Of a stretch of DNA of 64,000 bases, positions 39,931 through 51,360 are shown piece by piece. Both the position numbers and the translations under genes were made by a program. The DNA is from Linepithema humile (lineage: Eukaryota; Arthropoda; Insecta; Hymenoptera; Formicidae): NCBI RefSeq assembly GCF_040581485.1, contig NC_090132.1:25617911-25681910 (forward strand), given 5' to 3'. Within the stretch, counting starts at the first letter, position 1; each line of letters opens with the position of its first letter. The notes below the pieces were generated by a model. It was not told the DNA's origin. It ran no database searches and saw nothing but the letters and a program-made list of their open reading frames with translations.

Positions 39931-40722
39931 CCATTTTATAATGATCACTTAAAGAATACAATATTTAATTTTACTCTAAGAAAATTGTAATCTTTTATTT
40001 GAAAAATATGTTATTTTCTATCCAACATTTTTTCTTTTCCATTCAAGAAAATTATTCTTAAATAATAAGAATATTTTTTTCTTGGTTGAACTATATAAAA
40101 TGACTTCATTCAAGCCAGTTTTCTTCGTTTAAAGCAATATAATCTCATTTCAAGATTTTCATGTTAAAAATATAAATATTTTTAAAATAAGAATATCTTT
40201 TTTTTCCGTGCAGTAACAATCAGTCAATGCTCTAAATGTTCCTATTAAACAACACAGTAAAAATTTATTTTGCAGATAATATTATGGTTGAAGGAATCCG
40301 GCATTGCTCATTTTCATCTCGCCGACGTTATCCGCCGAAGAGCTAGTACCAATCTTCGAGAATTAATGAAGGAGTACGATCATGATGGAAGCGCTAAAAC
40401 CCTGACATTGACACCGTTAGGTGCCGGTTTTACAGCGCTTATCGTAGGTCTTTTAATATCAACAATAGTATTTTTTTATGAGTTAAAACAAGCCGCTGGT
40501 TCGCGATCAATTCGCGAAGTTTTTCGAAAAATTCAAGAAAAACGGAGAGTATGTAAGCTATCACCGTCCAGGAGAAAAAGTTGGAAAGAAAATGAACTTA
40601 TGAAACATAACTTAAACAAAGAAGATTGCGATCTATTTGTAATTAAATCTACCAGGCGTTCAACAAGTACTGAATTTTCACGAAAATCCGAAAACAAAAT
40701 TCTTAGTTCAGATTACAATTAA
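32923..40722 (+). CDS. Divergent ionotropic receptor (IR), 12 exons
   Basis: Exons are 32923-33091, 33179-33323, 33436-33618, 33932-34086, 34237-34333, 34406-34472, 34680-34920, 38043-38226, 38470-38560, 39070-39225, 39310-39393 and 40276-40722. They total 2019 nt (672 aa plus stop) with consistent phases. The order is: a signal peptide (MKVNSIFGILSLIITPLLAG), a short divergent N-terminal region, ligand-binding lobe S1 around DGIEMKIFLLLAEKLNF, TM1 near residues 321-341 (FSMSCWLLLLTMLFV), and TM2 near 384-405 after a reduced pore region. Lobe S2 follows, then TM3 near 572-594 (LGAGFTALIVGLLIST) and a basic cytoplasmic tail. This is the iGluR-derived IR layout: a membrane receptor in sensory neurons, probably chemosensory. 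The subfamily is not recognisable; it does not look like a co-receptor with a full amino-terminal domain. The exon 1 donor (GTGGTT) is weak. Intron 7 is enlarged by a nested transposon. Confidence 0.88.
35276..37949. mobile_element. hAT-like element interrupted by a 2-kb palindrome (IR intron 7)
   Basis: The left end reads CAGGGTTGGATAG and the right end CCCAATCCTG, approximate inverted repeats. They are flanked by 8-bp near-identical sequences TTATATAC (35268-35275) and TTATATAT (37950-37957), as expected of a hAT insertion. The element is rich in GTTAAAAAG/AAGTTAAC-type repeats, and most of its original interior lies at 35276-35846. The palindrome at 35847-37907 separates the left portion from a roughly 40-bp right remnant. 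Confidence 0.7.
35847..37907. repeat. 2-kb near-perfect palindrome (foldback element)
   Basis: Two arms of about 900 bp start TTCACAAGTG and run through a C-tract. They mirror each other down to a central TA-rich block (about 36740-37010) that is itself built from smaller hairpins around AAGGTTATTTATTG. Short ORFs in the arms (36057-36245 and 36285-36524 plus, 37514-37702 and 37235-37486 minus) are the same two frames read from the two arms and differ by only a few residues. The short flanks AACTTT and AACGTT may be a 6-bp target duplication. No known transposase is encoded. Confidence 0.9.
38577..39029. mobile_element. MITE with ACGGAAAAAA ends (IR intron 9)
   Basis: The ends are TATACGGAAAAAAA and the inverse of TACACGGAAAAAAG. 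The interior is full of TTTTGCT/AGCAAAAT segments. A related, less complete copy lies at 62150-62490. The ends suggest TA target duplication. It is non-coding and fills almost all of IR intron 9. Confidence 0.75.
39732..40217. mobile_element. Probable MITE in IR intron 11
   Basis: The left end CACACGAAAAAAAG and the right end TTTTTTTTTCCGTGCA form short inverted repeats like those of the MITEs at 38577 and 41486. The interior is AT-rich and contains a TA microsatellite at 39884-39928. Confidence 0.5.
39880..39929. repeat. TA dinucleotide microsatellite
   Basis: About 23 TA repeats within IR intron 11. Confidence 0.95.
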
Positions 40723-40836
40723 ACATATAAATACAAAATATTATTTAGTTATCTTAGAAAATATTAAAACAACATTGCAACTCCTATGTAAGAAAGTAAA
40801 GAAAGCAATTAAAAGCAATGTATTAATTCTGTGTTA

Positions 40837-40842
40837 AATAAA
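40837..40842 (+). terminator. AATAAA polyadenylation signal of the IR gene
   Basis: An AATAAA hexamer 115 nt past the IR stop codon, the first good candidate on this strand. Confidence 0.5.
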
Positions 40843-42853
40843 AAGAATATAATCACTTTTAAATATAATTATTGTAATAAATTAATTATTACAATATATT
40901 GATCTCATTAAATTAGTTATCAATATATGTATAAACACATATTATATGATCCATAAAACATCAACCATAAATAACAGAAAAATAAATATATAAAAACCAC
41001 AGTAAGTAATATGATTTATAATATTTGCAATAATTTTAGAACTATCAACAGTCAAAATAATATAGTCAAAATAATAAAACACTAACACACTGTCTAAATG
41101 AACAACATTATGATCATCATAATAATGACATCATAATTAAAAAGATAGTATAATCAATGCTTTCATTGATGTGTTGAAAAGACAGTAATCTCTCTTTTTC
41201 CTGCCTCTTTTTTTGTACTGTATTTGATCTTTGTACGTTGACTACCACATGTCATACTTTAAAATAAGTATTATGTTATCTAAAAAATGTTTCATAAAGG
41301 AGCAGAAATTCTCATTAATCAGAAATGAGAGTTTGACTTTGACTCATTAACTCATTGATTAAAATTACGATAGTTTTCCTTATTCTAAAATATAAATAGA
41401 ATATTTTCTTTTGTATATCTACACACACAAACACACGCGTGCGCGTAAAGTTGGATACGTGTTCATGCAAAAACCTTCAAAAAGAGTACACGGAAAAAAT
41501 TTTATATCAAAAATTACTATGTACGGCATTAACCGCGAACCATGAAACCGCGGACCAAAAATTTTTACTATGTTTCACATGTGAAAAACATAGTAAAAAT
41601 TTTTATAATTCGTAGTCATAGTCCGCGGCTACTACCGTACATAGTAATTTTTTATATAAAATTTTCTTTGTGTATAAAAAAATTTCCAGAAATTTGGGAA
41701 AAATGTCTCGAATTCCAGAAGAAATATGTAAAATAATAGGTATATTATTTCTAAATAAATATTTTTATACTATTTTAAAAAGTAATAAAATAATAAAGTA
41801 GACGAGGAATAGAAAAAAGACTGTAAACCAAAAATAATTTAACCGATCCGATTATGGTTCCGGTGTTATAAACTTTATATAATTTCGATTCAGTTACAGT
41901 TTCGATTTAATCCGATTTGGTTCAAATTCCTGCTTTTCACAAATGTACTTTGTTTTGTACATTTATATCACGCATGTTTAGATAGTAAATTTGGTGTTTG
42001 GACTACGAAGTAAAGTGTAAAATTTTCACTTGTAAAATTTCCCTCTCAACACTTTACATCAAACGAAACCTTGATCGCCGGGCCACGTGCGATCTTACCG
42101 GTTTAACACGAAGAAGATTAGTGTTCCTTCGACACAAACATACTTCAACGCATCTCGTCATATTACAGCTTAAACTTTCTACGACATAGCTATCAATATA
42201 TTATATTATTGAGAAAGTTGTTGAAAAATTTCACGCGTAAAATCTATTATTTTAACAATAACATAATTAACTAGCCGTGGCCATAACCGGAAAGCGAATT
42301 ATTTACTGATAAGCACTTGTTGGCCATATTGAGTATCTTATCTTTTTAAGTTGTGCATATAATCCATAACCGCGTGTACGAAGATAGCGTGCGGAATCAG
42401 AATAAAAAATAAGACAGATTGCATGTAAGATAATATGTAAGTTGGTAGATTGCAAGAAAATAGATATATAAAAAGGAAAGTTGCAAAAAACCAAAGTACA
42501 TGCAACTCTAAGGGAACTCATTAACAAATAAACACACATTCATATATACATACATATACATATATGTATACATCTCCTTCTCGTGCCAACGACCCATTCT
42601 TACGACGTATAAAAGTACTTACGCAGTAATATAATCTGCGAAGTCGCTCACGAGCTCCTAAAGCGAATTGTAGTACTAATATCAGTGTAACTTATTTCTT
42701 TTACTAAAATATTTCATTTTTGGAGTATTGTATCATTTTGTATAGCGAAGACGTGTATTGTTTCGTATTAAAGAAAAGTTTTGCTGATTTTATGCGTGAA
42801 TTTGAATTATTATTGTAATTGTCATTTTCAATATAAACGGGCAAAGTACTAAA
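40843..42853. other. Intergenic region between IR and the DUF2236 gene
   Basis: AT-rich DNA with one palindromic MITE (41486-41676). The last few hundred bases must contain the promoter and 5' UTR of the DUF2236 gene. No other gene is seen. Confidence 0.6.
41486..41676. mobile_element. Palindromic MITE with TACACGGAAAAAA-like end
   Basis: A 190-bp near-complete palindrome. Its arms run TACACGGAAAAAATTTTATA and AAATTACTATGTACGG with the complementary order on the right. A second, inner palindrome is built on ACTATGTTTCACATGTG. It is non-coding. Confidence 0.85.
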
Positions 42854-45800
42854 ATGAGAAGCACAAAACACATCGATGACAGTAAGTCTGCAAAGCCAAT
42901 TTTATGGCAACAATATATTAACAAAACATTTTTTAATTAACTTATAATTAATAAGAATAAAATTACAAAAAATAAATTTTAGAAAGATATATTAGGTGTA
43001 GAAAGAAATTCTTTCTAATTGTAGTAAATAAAAATTTCATTAAAAAGAATTAAATGAGTTAAATCAACGAAATATGCTTCATTATTGTTAATATTTTTCG
43101 GACAATTTGCAAATGCCATTGCGAAAGAAATTTAATAACTTTGAGGCAATAAAAATAAAATTAATAAAAAAAAAATTAATTTCTACACCTTATAGAAAAG
43201 CCATTAGAAAACCATTAGAATATAATAATTGTATAATTTGATTTAAGCAGAACTTTGTCAATAACTGAAATATAACATCTTCAATAATTTTTAATAATAA
43301 AACAACACGTATACGTATAAATTATATAGAGTGAATGACATATTTGCATATCATCGTATTACAGTTCAAACACCGACCATAGATGAACATTTAAAATTAC
43401 TATTGAAAAACAAAAGTGTAATCGACTTGGAGGCAATCACTGTAACACATGATGATCTTCCAACATGGTATGATGAAAAGTTATTCAAAGAGTAAGTATT
43501 TCCACTATATAACATGATAACTCTAATATGTATAAATATCACAATTTACAATGTAAATTGTCAGCAAGATTATTTTACTTTAGATAAAAAATATATTTGT
43601 CCAAGAAAAAATCAATTAAAAAAGATGTAATAGTAATAAAGATAATTCAATTAGAGAATTTTTTTATTACAGATATAAGTAACGATGATACCAAAATATA
43701 TTTATAAAAATGCCTGTATAGTATAGCTTAAACAAAAGATTCGAACATTTTGTATGTCCGAATTATTCGAACAATACGAAACATATAAAATAATACATAT
43801 AGTCAACAATTCGAACTGTTTGAACGTAAGCAGTAATTGAACTTTGTGACGTCAATTCGCAATCTAAAGATTCGAGTAATACGATCAGTAAACAAAATTG
43901 AAGTAAAAATAGTATGCATTCAAAGCAAAATAAGTGGTTCAGTGCGAGAGTTGCCTAAGCGACAATTTCTTCGAAATGAGATATTGATATCCAAAGTTAG
44001 ACATAATTTTTAAAATCACAACCTATCTGATAGAAATAATTTCTAATCTATCTGTTGTGGGAGGTTATCTAGCCCATGTAAATATGTTATTTAAAAATTA
44101 TACTTAATCTAGAAATGAGTTAAATAGAAACAAACTTATAAGCAAGTTTGGCTCTAAAAAAATTAGATTTCAAGTTATAAAGTGTGAAGTAGGCAATGTT
44201 TAAACAAGTTAAAATTAAGGTAAAAAATAATATTCCAAACATTATTGTTATTATTATTTATTAAACTTACAAAAAAACCATGTTAAATACGCATATAATT
44301 AAAATTAAGTTAATTAAAATTAATTTAATGAAAATTACACATATATAATAATTATTAAAATTAAAATATTTTTAATCACTGTTCTCATCTGTTACATCCA
44401 TCATCTCTGGATTATTCTGTTTTTCACCTTCCACTTTAAGGCTTGGATAAAAGTTGTGAAATATCGATGGAATGTATTTCAATAAAGACATTAAGTCTTA
44501 CTATTGCAATATATTTGCAATTATCGTTGAAAATTAATTTAAATATTTATTACAAAATTTTGCCTAACTGTCTGTATTTCTTACAGATTTTGAAAAATTC
44601 TAAGAGACAAACTTGCCTAACCCACACATAATTTTTATTATACGCGAAAAAACTATTAAAACAAAACATTTATTGATAAAATTATAAATATTACAAAATA
44701 ACATACCTGAAGAATCCAAATTATCATAATTAGGTTAATAATCTTTGTCAACATCTTTGCAATCTTCAAGAATACAACGAACGGTCTCAAAATCTGACTG
44801 TTTATTTGCCATGTTTATTAAACAAATTTTGTTGCGTAGGCAACTACAGCTCACAATACTTACCTGTTACACCTAATTGCCTAACTTTTAATTAGATAGC
44901 AACACTAAAAACGACTATTATAAGGGATAAATTAATTTGGCACACATAGAAATGATCATTTGCAACAATACTGTACAAAAATTAGCAATTAAAAAATTTT
45001 GTCGCTTAAGCAACTCTGGCACTGAACCACTCAAATATGAACAGTTTTTTATTTTGATTGTAACTTTATGCAGATGTCAACATCTCATTGTTAATATCGA
45101 CGTTTTTTATGCACATCTCATTGTCTATATCAACGTTTTTTATGCATATCTCATTGTCAATATCAACGTTTTTTTATTATTTGATACAATTAATTTATTA
45201 GATATTTTAAAAGAATTAATTACAAATATGACAAAGAGGATCTAGAGCCACCGCCAGATGTATTTGCATTAACAATCTTCTTATTCAACACATAAATTCA
45301 GATGTTTCGGTCATCATCTGACCATCTTCAGTGTAACTAATGAATAAATTATTGTCCAATAAACAAGAAATGATTCAGATGAGATCAAAACTGTGAAATA
45401 ACTATGATGACACGTGAGTAGCCTGCTGTCTGCCCAACATTTAACTTATTCTAATTTCCATAATATCTTACACGATGAACTCACGATATCACAGTTTTGA
45501 CTTCATCGTTTTTAATTATTGAACAATAACTTTATGATTAATCACACTAAAGATGGTCAGATGGTGACCGAAACATCTGAATTTATGTATTGAATAAAAA
45601 GATATTATATATATATTAATATTAAAAAAAATATTTCTCGTTTATATATTGATATCCTATATATTATATAAATTTTTGCAAGAGAATAATAGTTATTATT
45701 AATATACGTTACACAATACATTTCAGTATCATTTATTTATATTAGATTTATAAACATTGCAAATATTTATTTGCAGAGCTCAAAATTACTATAGACGAAA

Positions 45801-47765
45801 CATGTTAGCAATGGTAACATCTAGTTTTATGGGACTTTTCGCAATATTATCCATTCCAGAAACAATAAGGGTATTGAAATTTTATGTTTTTATTTACAAT
45901 ATATATTAAAATAACCAGAAATAATCTATATGCGACAACAAACCCAAGAAGCAAAATGTTAGCAACGTTATCAGATTGATAGTAAATTTCATCAAATTTA
46001 CTGTTAATCTGCCGTTACTAACATAAGATTTGATTATTTAGGGAAGATTTTTCACTTCTATGTTTTAATAATAGCATAGTAATTTTAACATTAGAATAAA
46101 AATATATTATATAAATTACATTTTTAATAATATACTTGTTATAAAACAGAAATAATGAGATATTATTTTATCGAGTAATGTACAATTAAAAAGGAGTTTT
46201 TTTCTCAATAGGTGCTAATATATACAAACAAAAGTAGTATGCCTTGTGTGGCATACAGCAGATATGTCCAGACTTTATTACATATGCACAACTTGTATAC
46301 GTGTGATCCAAGTAATCCAGATTCCAAGTAAGTTTCTTTAAAATTGTCATCTTTTATATGTATTTATGTTACTAAGTATCGTTATCTATGTAATAATTAT
46401 TTTCAACTTTTATCACAATAATTTATTGTAATACTCTCTCAATTTAATATTATTGTATAATAAAAAAAAACCATCATAATTTTTATTTTTGATTTATTTT
46501 AATATTATAAATATTTTCAAATATTCATTTTTTATTTTTTCGATAAAATTAAATAAATACAAAGATTTAAATTTTGATTGAAAGAAAATTGCAAAAAAAT
46601 ATATGATGAAATAAAGTAAAAAGATTATTGAATGGAAGATTATAAATAAAATAAAACTTTGATATTTACGTCAATTTCTAAACTCTACTTCATTTTGCTA
46701 GCTGGTACAAGACCATAAATGTGATTCATCGAAAACACAAGATGGGCAGCAAGAATTCTAAAAATGCTAATGTGGGTGATATTCACCAAAGAGATATGGC
46801 ACTCACGCAGTTCGCTTTCGTAGGATACGTTTTCATCGCAGCTAAATCTATCGGATTGCATAATAAACCGGAAGAAGAAGAAGCATTTAATCATTTTTGG
46901 CGTGTAATAGGCTATATGTTAGGAATTCCTGATCGGTATGACATATATTAATAATAATATTACATATTATACATATTATAATAATATGTAAAAGACAAAT
47001 TTTTAACTAAAGGATCAGCATTTATAATATTTTTCATATACTTTCTGATATAATTATGTATAAAGCTGATGTGCAAATAATTTTATTGCATTTCATCAGT
47101 TATTTCATCGTAATAGATTAAACATATGTCGCAAAAACGCGAAAGAAACACGTGAACTGTGTCTGAAGATAAGCAGCGATGTTTTAGCAAAATATTTGAC
47201 TGAAGCTCCTCCCGCTTTCTATCACATGGTGTCAGTTATAATGCATGGATTATGGCACGTTGACGTTACATTAAATACCGATGCCCTTTTGGCATTTGTT
47301 TATCAACTACATGGTATTGAGTGTAAGTATATTTGATATTTCATACTTTGATTATTTTTTATTCAATATATTTAATAAACTACTTTTAATTTACGTAAAT
47401 CACAACATAAAAATGTTTCGCATTTGCAAATAATAGAATAAATATAATTTGTTTAATTAAATATTGTTCACGTGTTTTAGATAAGACATCGCTTGGATGG
47501 TACAGTTGGTTAAATCTAAAATATCGTAATTTGATATTTTATCTGTGTCGTAAGTATTGTGATTCATGCTATATTTCATCGTTAATAATACATTGACTAA
47601 TTTCTCCGTTTTTTAGTTGTGCCTTATATTGGAGCAGTAGTAAGAATTTATTATAATTACATACTTATGTTCACATTCTGGCTTGTACAAAACTGGCCTG
47701 TGCACGCGTGGATATCATTTGGGAAAGAAAATTCCCAGATCAAGATGTATTCTATTTTAAAATAA
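42854..47765 (+). CDS. DUF2236 / MpaB-like oxygenase family protein (8 exons)
   Basis: Exons are 42854-42881, 43365-43491, 45779-45870, 46212-46327, 46702-46935, 47118-47322, 47481-47549 and 47617-47765. They total 1020 nt (339 aa plus stop), all in phase with GT-AG junctions. A hydrophobic stretch (MVTSSFMGLFAILSIPETI) is followed by the conserved part: RYVQTLLHMHN, IHQRDMALTQFAFVGYVF and NHFWRVIGYMLGIPDRLNI. A C-terminal hydrophobic segment (VPYIGAVVRIYYNYILMF) comes after. These features match the DUF2236 family, which includes the MpaB and latex-clearing (rubber) oxygenases, b-type haem proteins in characterised members. Substrate in insects is unknown, and haem ligands cannot be assigned with certainty here. 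It is probably membrane-associated. Exon 1 is only 28 nt and encodes MRSTKHIDD. Intron 2 holds a 1.1-kb transposon and a foldback. Confidence 0.85.
43933..45031. mobile_element. DNA transposon remnant with about 35-bp inverted repeats
   Basis: The terminal repeats are AGTGGTTCAGTGC + GAGAGTTGCCTAAGCGACAA on the left and a close inverse at 44999-45031 on the right. The element is 1099 bp and lies in intron 2 of the DUF2236 gene. On the minus strand it holds pieces that look coding: 44812-44707 starts MANKQSDFETVRCILEDCKD and has an in-frame stop before a GT donor, and an acidic C-terminal-like tail ends at 44372 with MDVTDENSD. The superfamily is not recognised, and exact target duplication is not clear (CAAAATA / CAAATAT flank it). 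Confidence 0.75.
44372..44812 (-). pseudogene. Fragments of an unidentified transposon-borne gene
   Basis: Start-proximal and stop-proximal coding-like pieces are separated by AT-rich sequence, inside the inverted repeats at 43933-45031. The first piece has an internal TAA. No catalytic motif is visible, so the middle of the original gene is probably deleted. The two pieces may not belong to one protein. Confidence 0.3.
45084..45175 (+). repeat. 33-bp tandem repeat, three copies
   Basis: Three head-to-tail copies of a unit containing CATCTCATTG, then ATATCAACGTTTTTTATG. Translation gives an HLIVNIDVFYA-type 11-residue repeat, but no gene is supported. Confidence 0.85.
45266..45605. mobile_element. 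Foldback element with CTGAAGA...GAAAC motif
   Basis: The arms (about 45266-45375 and 45490-45605) are mutually complementary. Each holds the motif: minus strand at 45304-45333 (CTGAAGA, stem GGTCA/TGACC, GAAAC) and plus strand at 45547-45575 (first box mutated to CTAAAGA). It is non-coding and sits in intron 2 of the DUF2236 gene. Confidence 0.75.
45949..46032. repeat. Short hairpin repeat, copy 4
   Basis: An 84-bp palindrome with left arm GCAAAATGTTAGCAACGTTA, then CAGATTGATAGTAAATTT, and right arm AAATTTACTGTTAATCTG, then CCGTTACTAACAT. It is the best-preserved symmetrical copy of the family and lies in intron 3 of the DUF2236 gene. Confidence 0.75.
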
Positions 47766-48630
47766 GTCCACGTGTCTTAATATTCACATACTTTCCGTAT
47801 TTATACATTTTACATAAAAATATTTGTATAATTTGATATAATAATATTTTATATAATGTCATTCATCTAATTTAATTATATAAGGTTAAGAGAGAATATA
47901 AGGTTGTCTCTCTCTTAATATTTAATTACTAATACAAAGAACGAATAATTAAGAATGTCAGATCATCAAAAAAAGTCACATATTATGTGATGTCACTATG
48001 TCATATAATATTATACAAGGTGAGAGATGTTTTTTATATATCTTAAAAATTATGACAGTAGAAGAGTAGCAGAAAAATTGTCCGATAAAAGCGATCATAT
48101 AGCGGAAACATGAATGTAAGATAACGAAATTTCGAGATCGTTTCGAAGATGTAAAAGTTATCTTCGTTTTTATTTTTTTCATTTCACGCCACATTCAATT
48201 CTCGAATTAGTTATACCGGGGAGTCACAAAAATAAGATCTATCACTATACAAGATATTGTGCAAGTAATCTTAGTATTAATTTCTGACAATCATTGTTAA
48301 TTTGAATGCGGACAACCTTGTACTCCTTGTACTTGTACTAAAAATGATTTAATATAAAACTGAAACGTTTACTATTGCAAGATTAAATAAAATATAAATG
48401 AATTTAAACATAAACTCGGTTACACGGCTCTCATTTCATTGCAATATGCTGCAAACATACGCAATATATTGTATACAATATATATATATATATATATATA
48501 TACACGGTGTCCGGTAATTGCTGAATCATCTCTCGGGTGCAGATACGAACGGCACATACGAGCGGTATGTAACGCTAGATCCTAGCGACCACGTAACAAC
48601 GGGCTGTCTCTTCTCGCCGCGCTCTTAAAC
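47766..48630. other. Region downstream of the DUF2236 gene
   Basis: AT-rich DNA. An AATAAA at 48386-48391 is a possible but distant polyadenylation signal. A TA microsatellite at 48475-48502 is followed by a mariner-type tip (TACACGGTGTCCGGTAATTG). No gene is recognised. Confidence 0.5.
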
Positions 48631-48840
48631 TCGCGCGAATTGGCTATTTTTTAATTAATTCCTCATTAATTATTGAGAAAATCGCAAAATAATAGAGGAC
48701 TTTTCTATTCGGTTTAAACCGCTCTACCTACACCTGTGTAGGTATACAGGGTGTTTCATAATGTCCGTGCCAACGCTCGTGTGCGAATAGAGTGCGGTAA
48801 ACTGAATAGAAAAGTCCTTTACCATTTTGCAATTTTTTAA
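48631..48840. mobile_element. Fragments of a mariner-type MITE family
   Basis: Two opposed copies of a segment with GAGAAAATCGCAAAATAATA / GAAAAGTCC and its inverse surround a TATACAGGGTGTTTCATAAT tip at 48742. The same blocks occur at 56518-56640 and in the complete element 62694-63164, so these are broken members of that family. Confidence 0.65.
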
Positions 48841-48894
48841 AACGTATAGAGATTTTTATAACGTGCCTTTTTTAAAACGTATAGAGAATCAATA

Positions 48895-49355
48895 TTCTAT
48901 CCAACCAATATTTTGTTTTGCAAGGCCACTTGATTATCATAGTCTCTCCGTAATGTTTAAGATTTCTGTTCCATTTTTTTCAACTTTTACCGTATTTCGT
49001 ATGTTGGTGTTTTTGATTTACATAGTCGTGTTTTTTTTTCTCTCATATTATTGACTTTTTGATTTTGATACCGTTATTGAACTCGGTCGTGCCTTTTTTA
49101 AAACGTATAAAGAATCAATATTCTATCCAACCAATATTTTGATTCTCTATACGTTTTAAAAAAAGCACGACTGAGTTCAATAACGGTATCAAAATCGAAA
49201 AGTCAATAATACAAGAGAGAAAAAGACACGACTACGTAAATCAAAAACACCAACATACGAAATACGGTAAAAGTTGAAAAAAAAGGAACGGAAATTTTAA
49301 ACATTACGGAGAGACTATGATAATCAAGTGGCCTTGCAAAACAAAATATGGGTTG
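48895..49355. repeat. Foldback palindrome, 460 bp
   Basis: The sequence from the TTTTGCAAGGCCACTTGATT block through GATACCGTTATTGAACTC is mirrored between about 49150 and 49355. A direct repeat of the AAAACGTATA + GAATCAATATTCTA segment (48870 and 49104) flanks the left arm. No ORF or known termini are seen, so it is an unclassified foldback element. Confidence 0.85.
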
Positions 49356-50328
49356 GATTCAACCTTAGTCTACTGAGCCAAAAGCCGAGTTTTTAAACAT
49401 GATACGAAATAATAATAATAACGGCAAATGACACCAACATATAAATTAATTCCTCGCTTCAGCGGGTAAAATGACGATATTCACTCTTTTCGGAATTGTG
49501 GCTCTTCTCTCCCACCGGTAGATTCGATATTTAATGACGATATAACAATACGGTGGTTAATATGTCGTTAATTCCGCGGCCGTTAGGCAATGGTTAGTCT
49601 AAATTGTCGCGCGTGTGTCGAGATAAGGAATCAGAAGTAAATACGATATTACATAAACGAGCTGAAAGAAAACAACAAAAAGAGCAAAAAGTTTTAATTC
49701 TACGAATACGGTCGCATTCTTCGAATGATAGAAACTGGCGGTACCAACGTAAGTGGTATCTAGAGAAAAAAAAAATGAAGTACGGAAAACGAGAGTAACA
49801 GAAAATCAAATTATCTAAGTCGACCAGTATGGCCCAAAGATTGCACGAATAACGAATATAATTACAGCGGATATTTGATATCGCGTAAAAAAAAGAAACA
49901 TTTTTCTCGACAATGCTAAACTAGTAACATCCACGTTCAAGAATTTCGGTAAATTACGAAAGTGACTTCGTATGTTAAGACTGAAAGATAAATACGATAA
50001 TGATCAATAACAATCAAAAGAGAAAGTCAAGAGCTGATATGCTAAACAATAAACAGGTCCGGCAAACGGTCAAGCTGAGAAAAAAAATTATGTTACTGAG
50101 CGATACAGCTCAATTACCCATTATAACGAAAATTTATACGATGAACTGCGATTTATCGAAATTTATAAGATACGGGAAATCAATATTCGCTCGACAAGAT
50201 AGACTTTTAAATGACCCGTTATTCTGATTCCTCAAACATTTCTTTTGCGACGCGACATTTAACTCTATTCCTCGAAAACTGTCTCAACTAAATTATATAC
50301 GGATATGTATTTCAATGTTTACGTCGCG
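49356..50328. other. Unassigned interval
   Basis: Moderately AT-rich DNA with short ORFs (for example 49604-49798 and 50000-50227, both basic). These have no recognisable domains and are not called as genes. No terminal repeats were found. Confidence 0.5.
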
Positions 50329-50335
50329 TCTAGGC

Positions 50336-51353
50336 AACACCATCTATAGACAAGGCCTCTCCACTGAAATCATGACGTCATCATTAGTAGGCCATTCGCT
50401 ATTCTATTTTCAAGTGCCAAGTATATGCGATTGAACTTTTATATATAATCAAAATTTTTTATTGTAAACTTTTTAAAAAATAAATATATACTTACACATT
50501 GTGGGTTAAAAAATAAAAAAACTAATTTAAAGATTATTAAATTACTTTATTAAATATAATAATAGTAAATTCTTTGAATAAAATAATAAAACAGCTTTAG
50601 TTTATGGTTTCATTCTTTTGCAGTCTGGCATTGTTTTTCTTCTTATGATATCATTTTGTCTTTTTGTGTAATTGTTTAAAAGGATGTTAGAGAGTGTATG
50701 CGTAATTTTTATAATTAACATTTTTGTAATTGCCGTTACAATTTGGCACACAACATTTGAAAGGCATTGCTATAAAAGAAATACATAATTTCAATAATAA
50801 AAAAGTATGATCCAAATCTAACCTATTATGGTCAGTTTTCTAAATACGTTCATTATTCGGTAAATTAATAAAATTATGACTTACCTCAATAATACAGGCA
50901 TTCATCAACTATCCACAACAAAAAATTCTTATCAAAACACACTACACTATTAAAAAATTCACGTTAATGTCGCATGAAATACAAGGTTACGTTAGAAAAC
51001 TGAAAGATAAATGGCCCAAGATCTATAGAGAGAAGGTTACCTCATGCGCAAAGAGAAACGAGCGGCAAGAGGGTAAATGCAGAGAGGGACGAGCGGCAAG
51101 AGGGGCAATGATGATCTCATCGGCAAACAGAAGCTATCTCAGACAGCTACTGTTTGTCGATGAGATCATCATGCTCTCCCCTTCCTTCATCGCCCCTCGC
51201 CATCAAGCTGTTTCTAGCTCCCCCCTTACTTTATCGTCCCTCGCCCACAACCGGTTTTCCTGAGGTAACCTTCTCTCTATAGATCTTGTAAATGACCTAC
51301 TAGTGATGACGTCATGATTTCAGTGGAGAGGCCTTGTCTATAGGTGGTGTTGA
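50336..51353. mobile_element. MITE-like element 1 with 60-bp terminal repeats
   Basis: The terminal repeats contain CTATAGACAAGGCCTCTCCA and CTGAAATCATGACGTCATC. It is flanked by TCTAGG (50329-50334 and 51354-51359). The right half contains a large internal palindrome (about 51018-51292) beginning AGATCTATAGAGAGAAGGTT. There is no transposase. Confidence 0.85.
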
Positions 51354-51360
51354 TCTAGGC

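Noticed and set aside
7961..46032. A CRISPR-like array, considered because similar short palindromes recur
   Set aside because: The copies are tens of kb apart in a eukaryotic genome and lack regular spacing. They are dispersed hairpin repeats.
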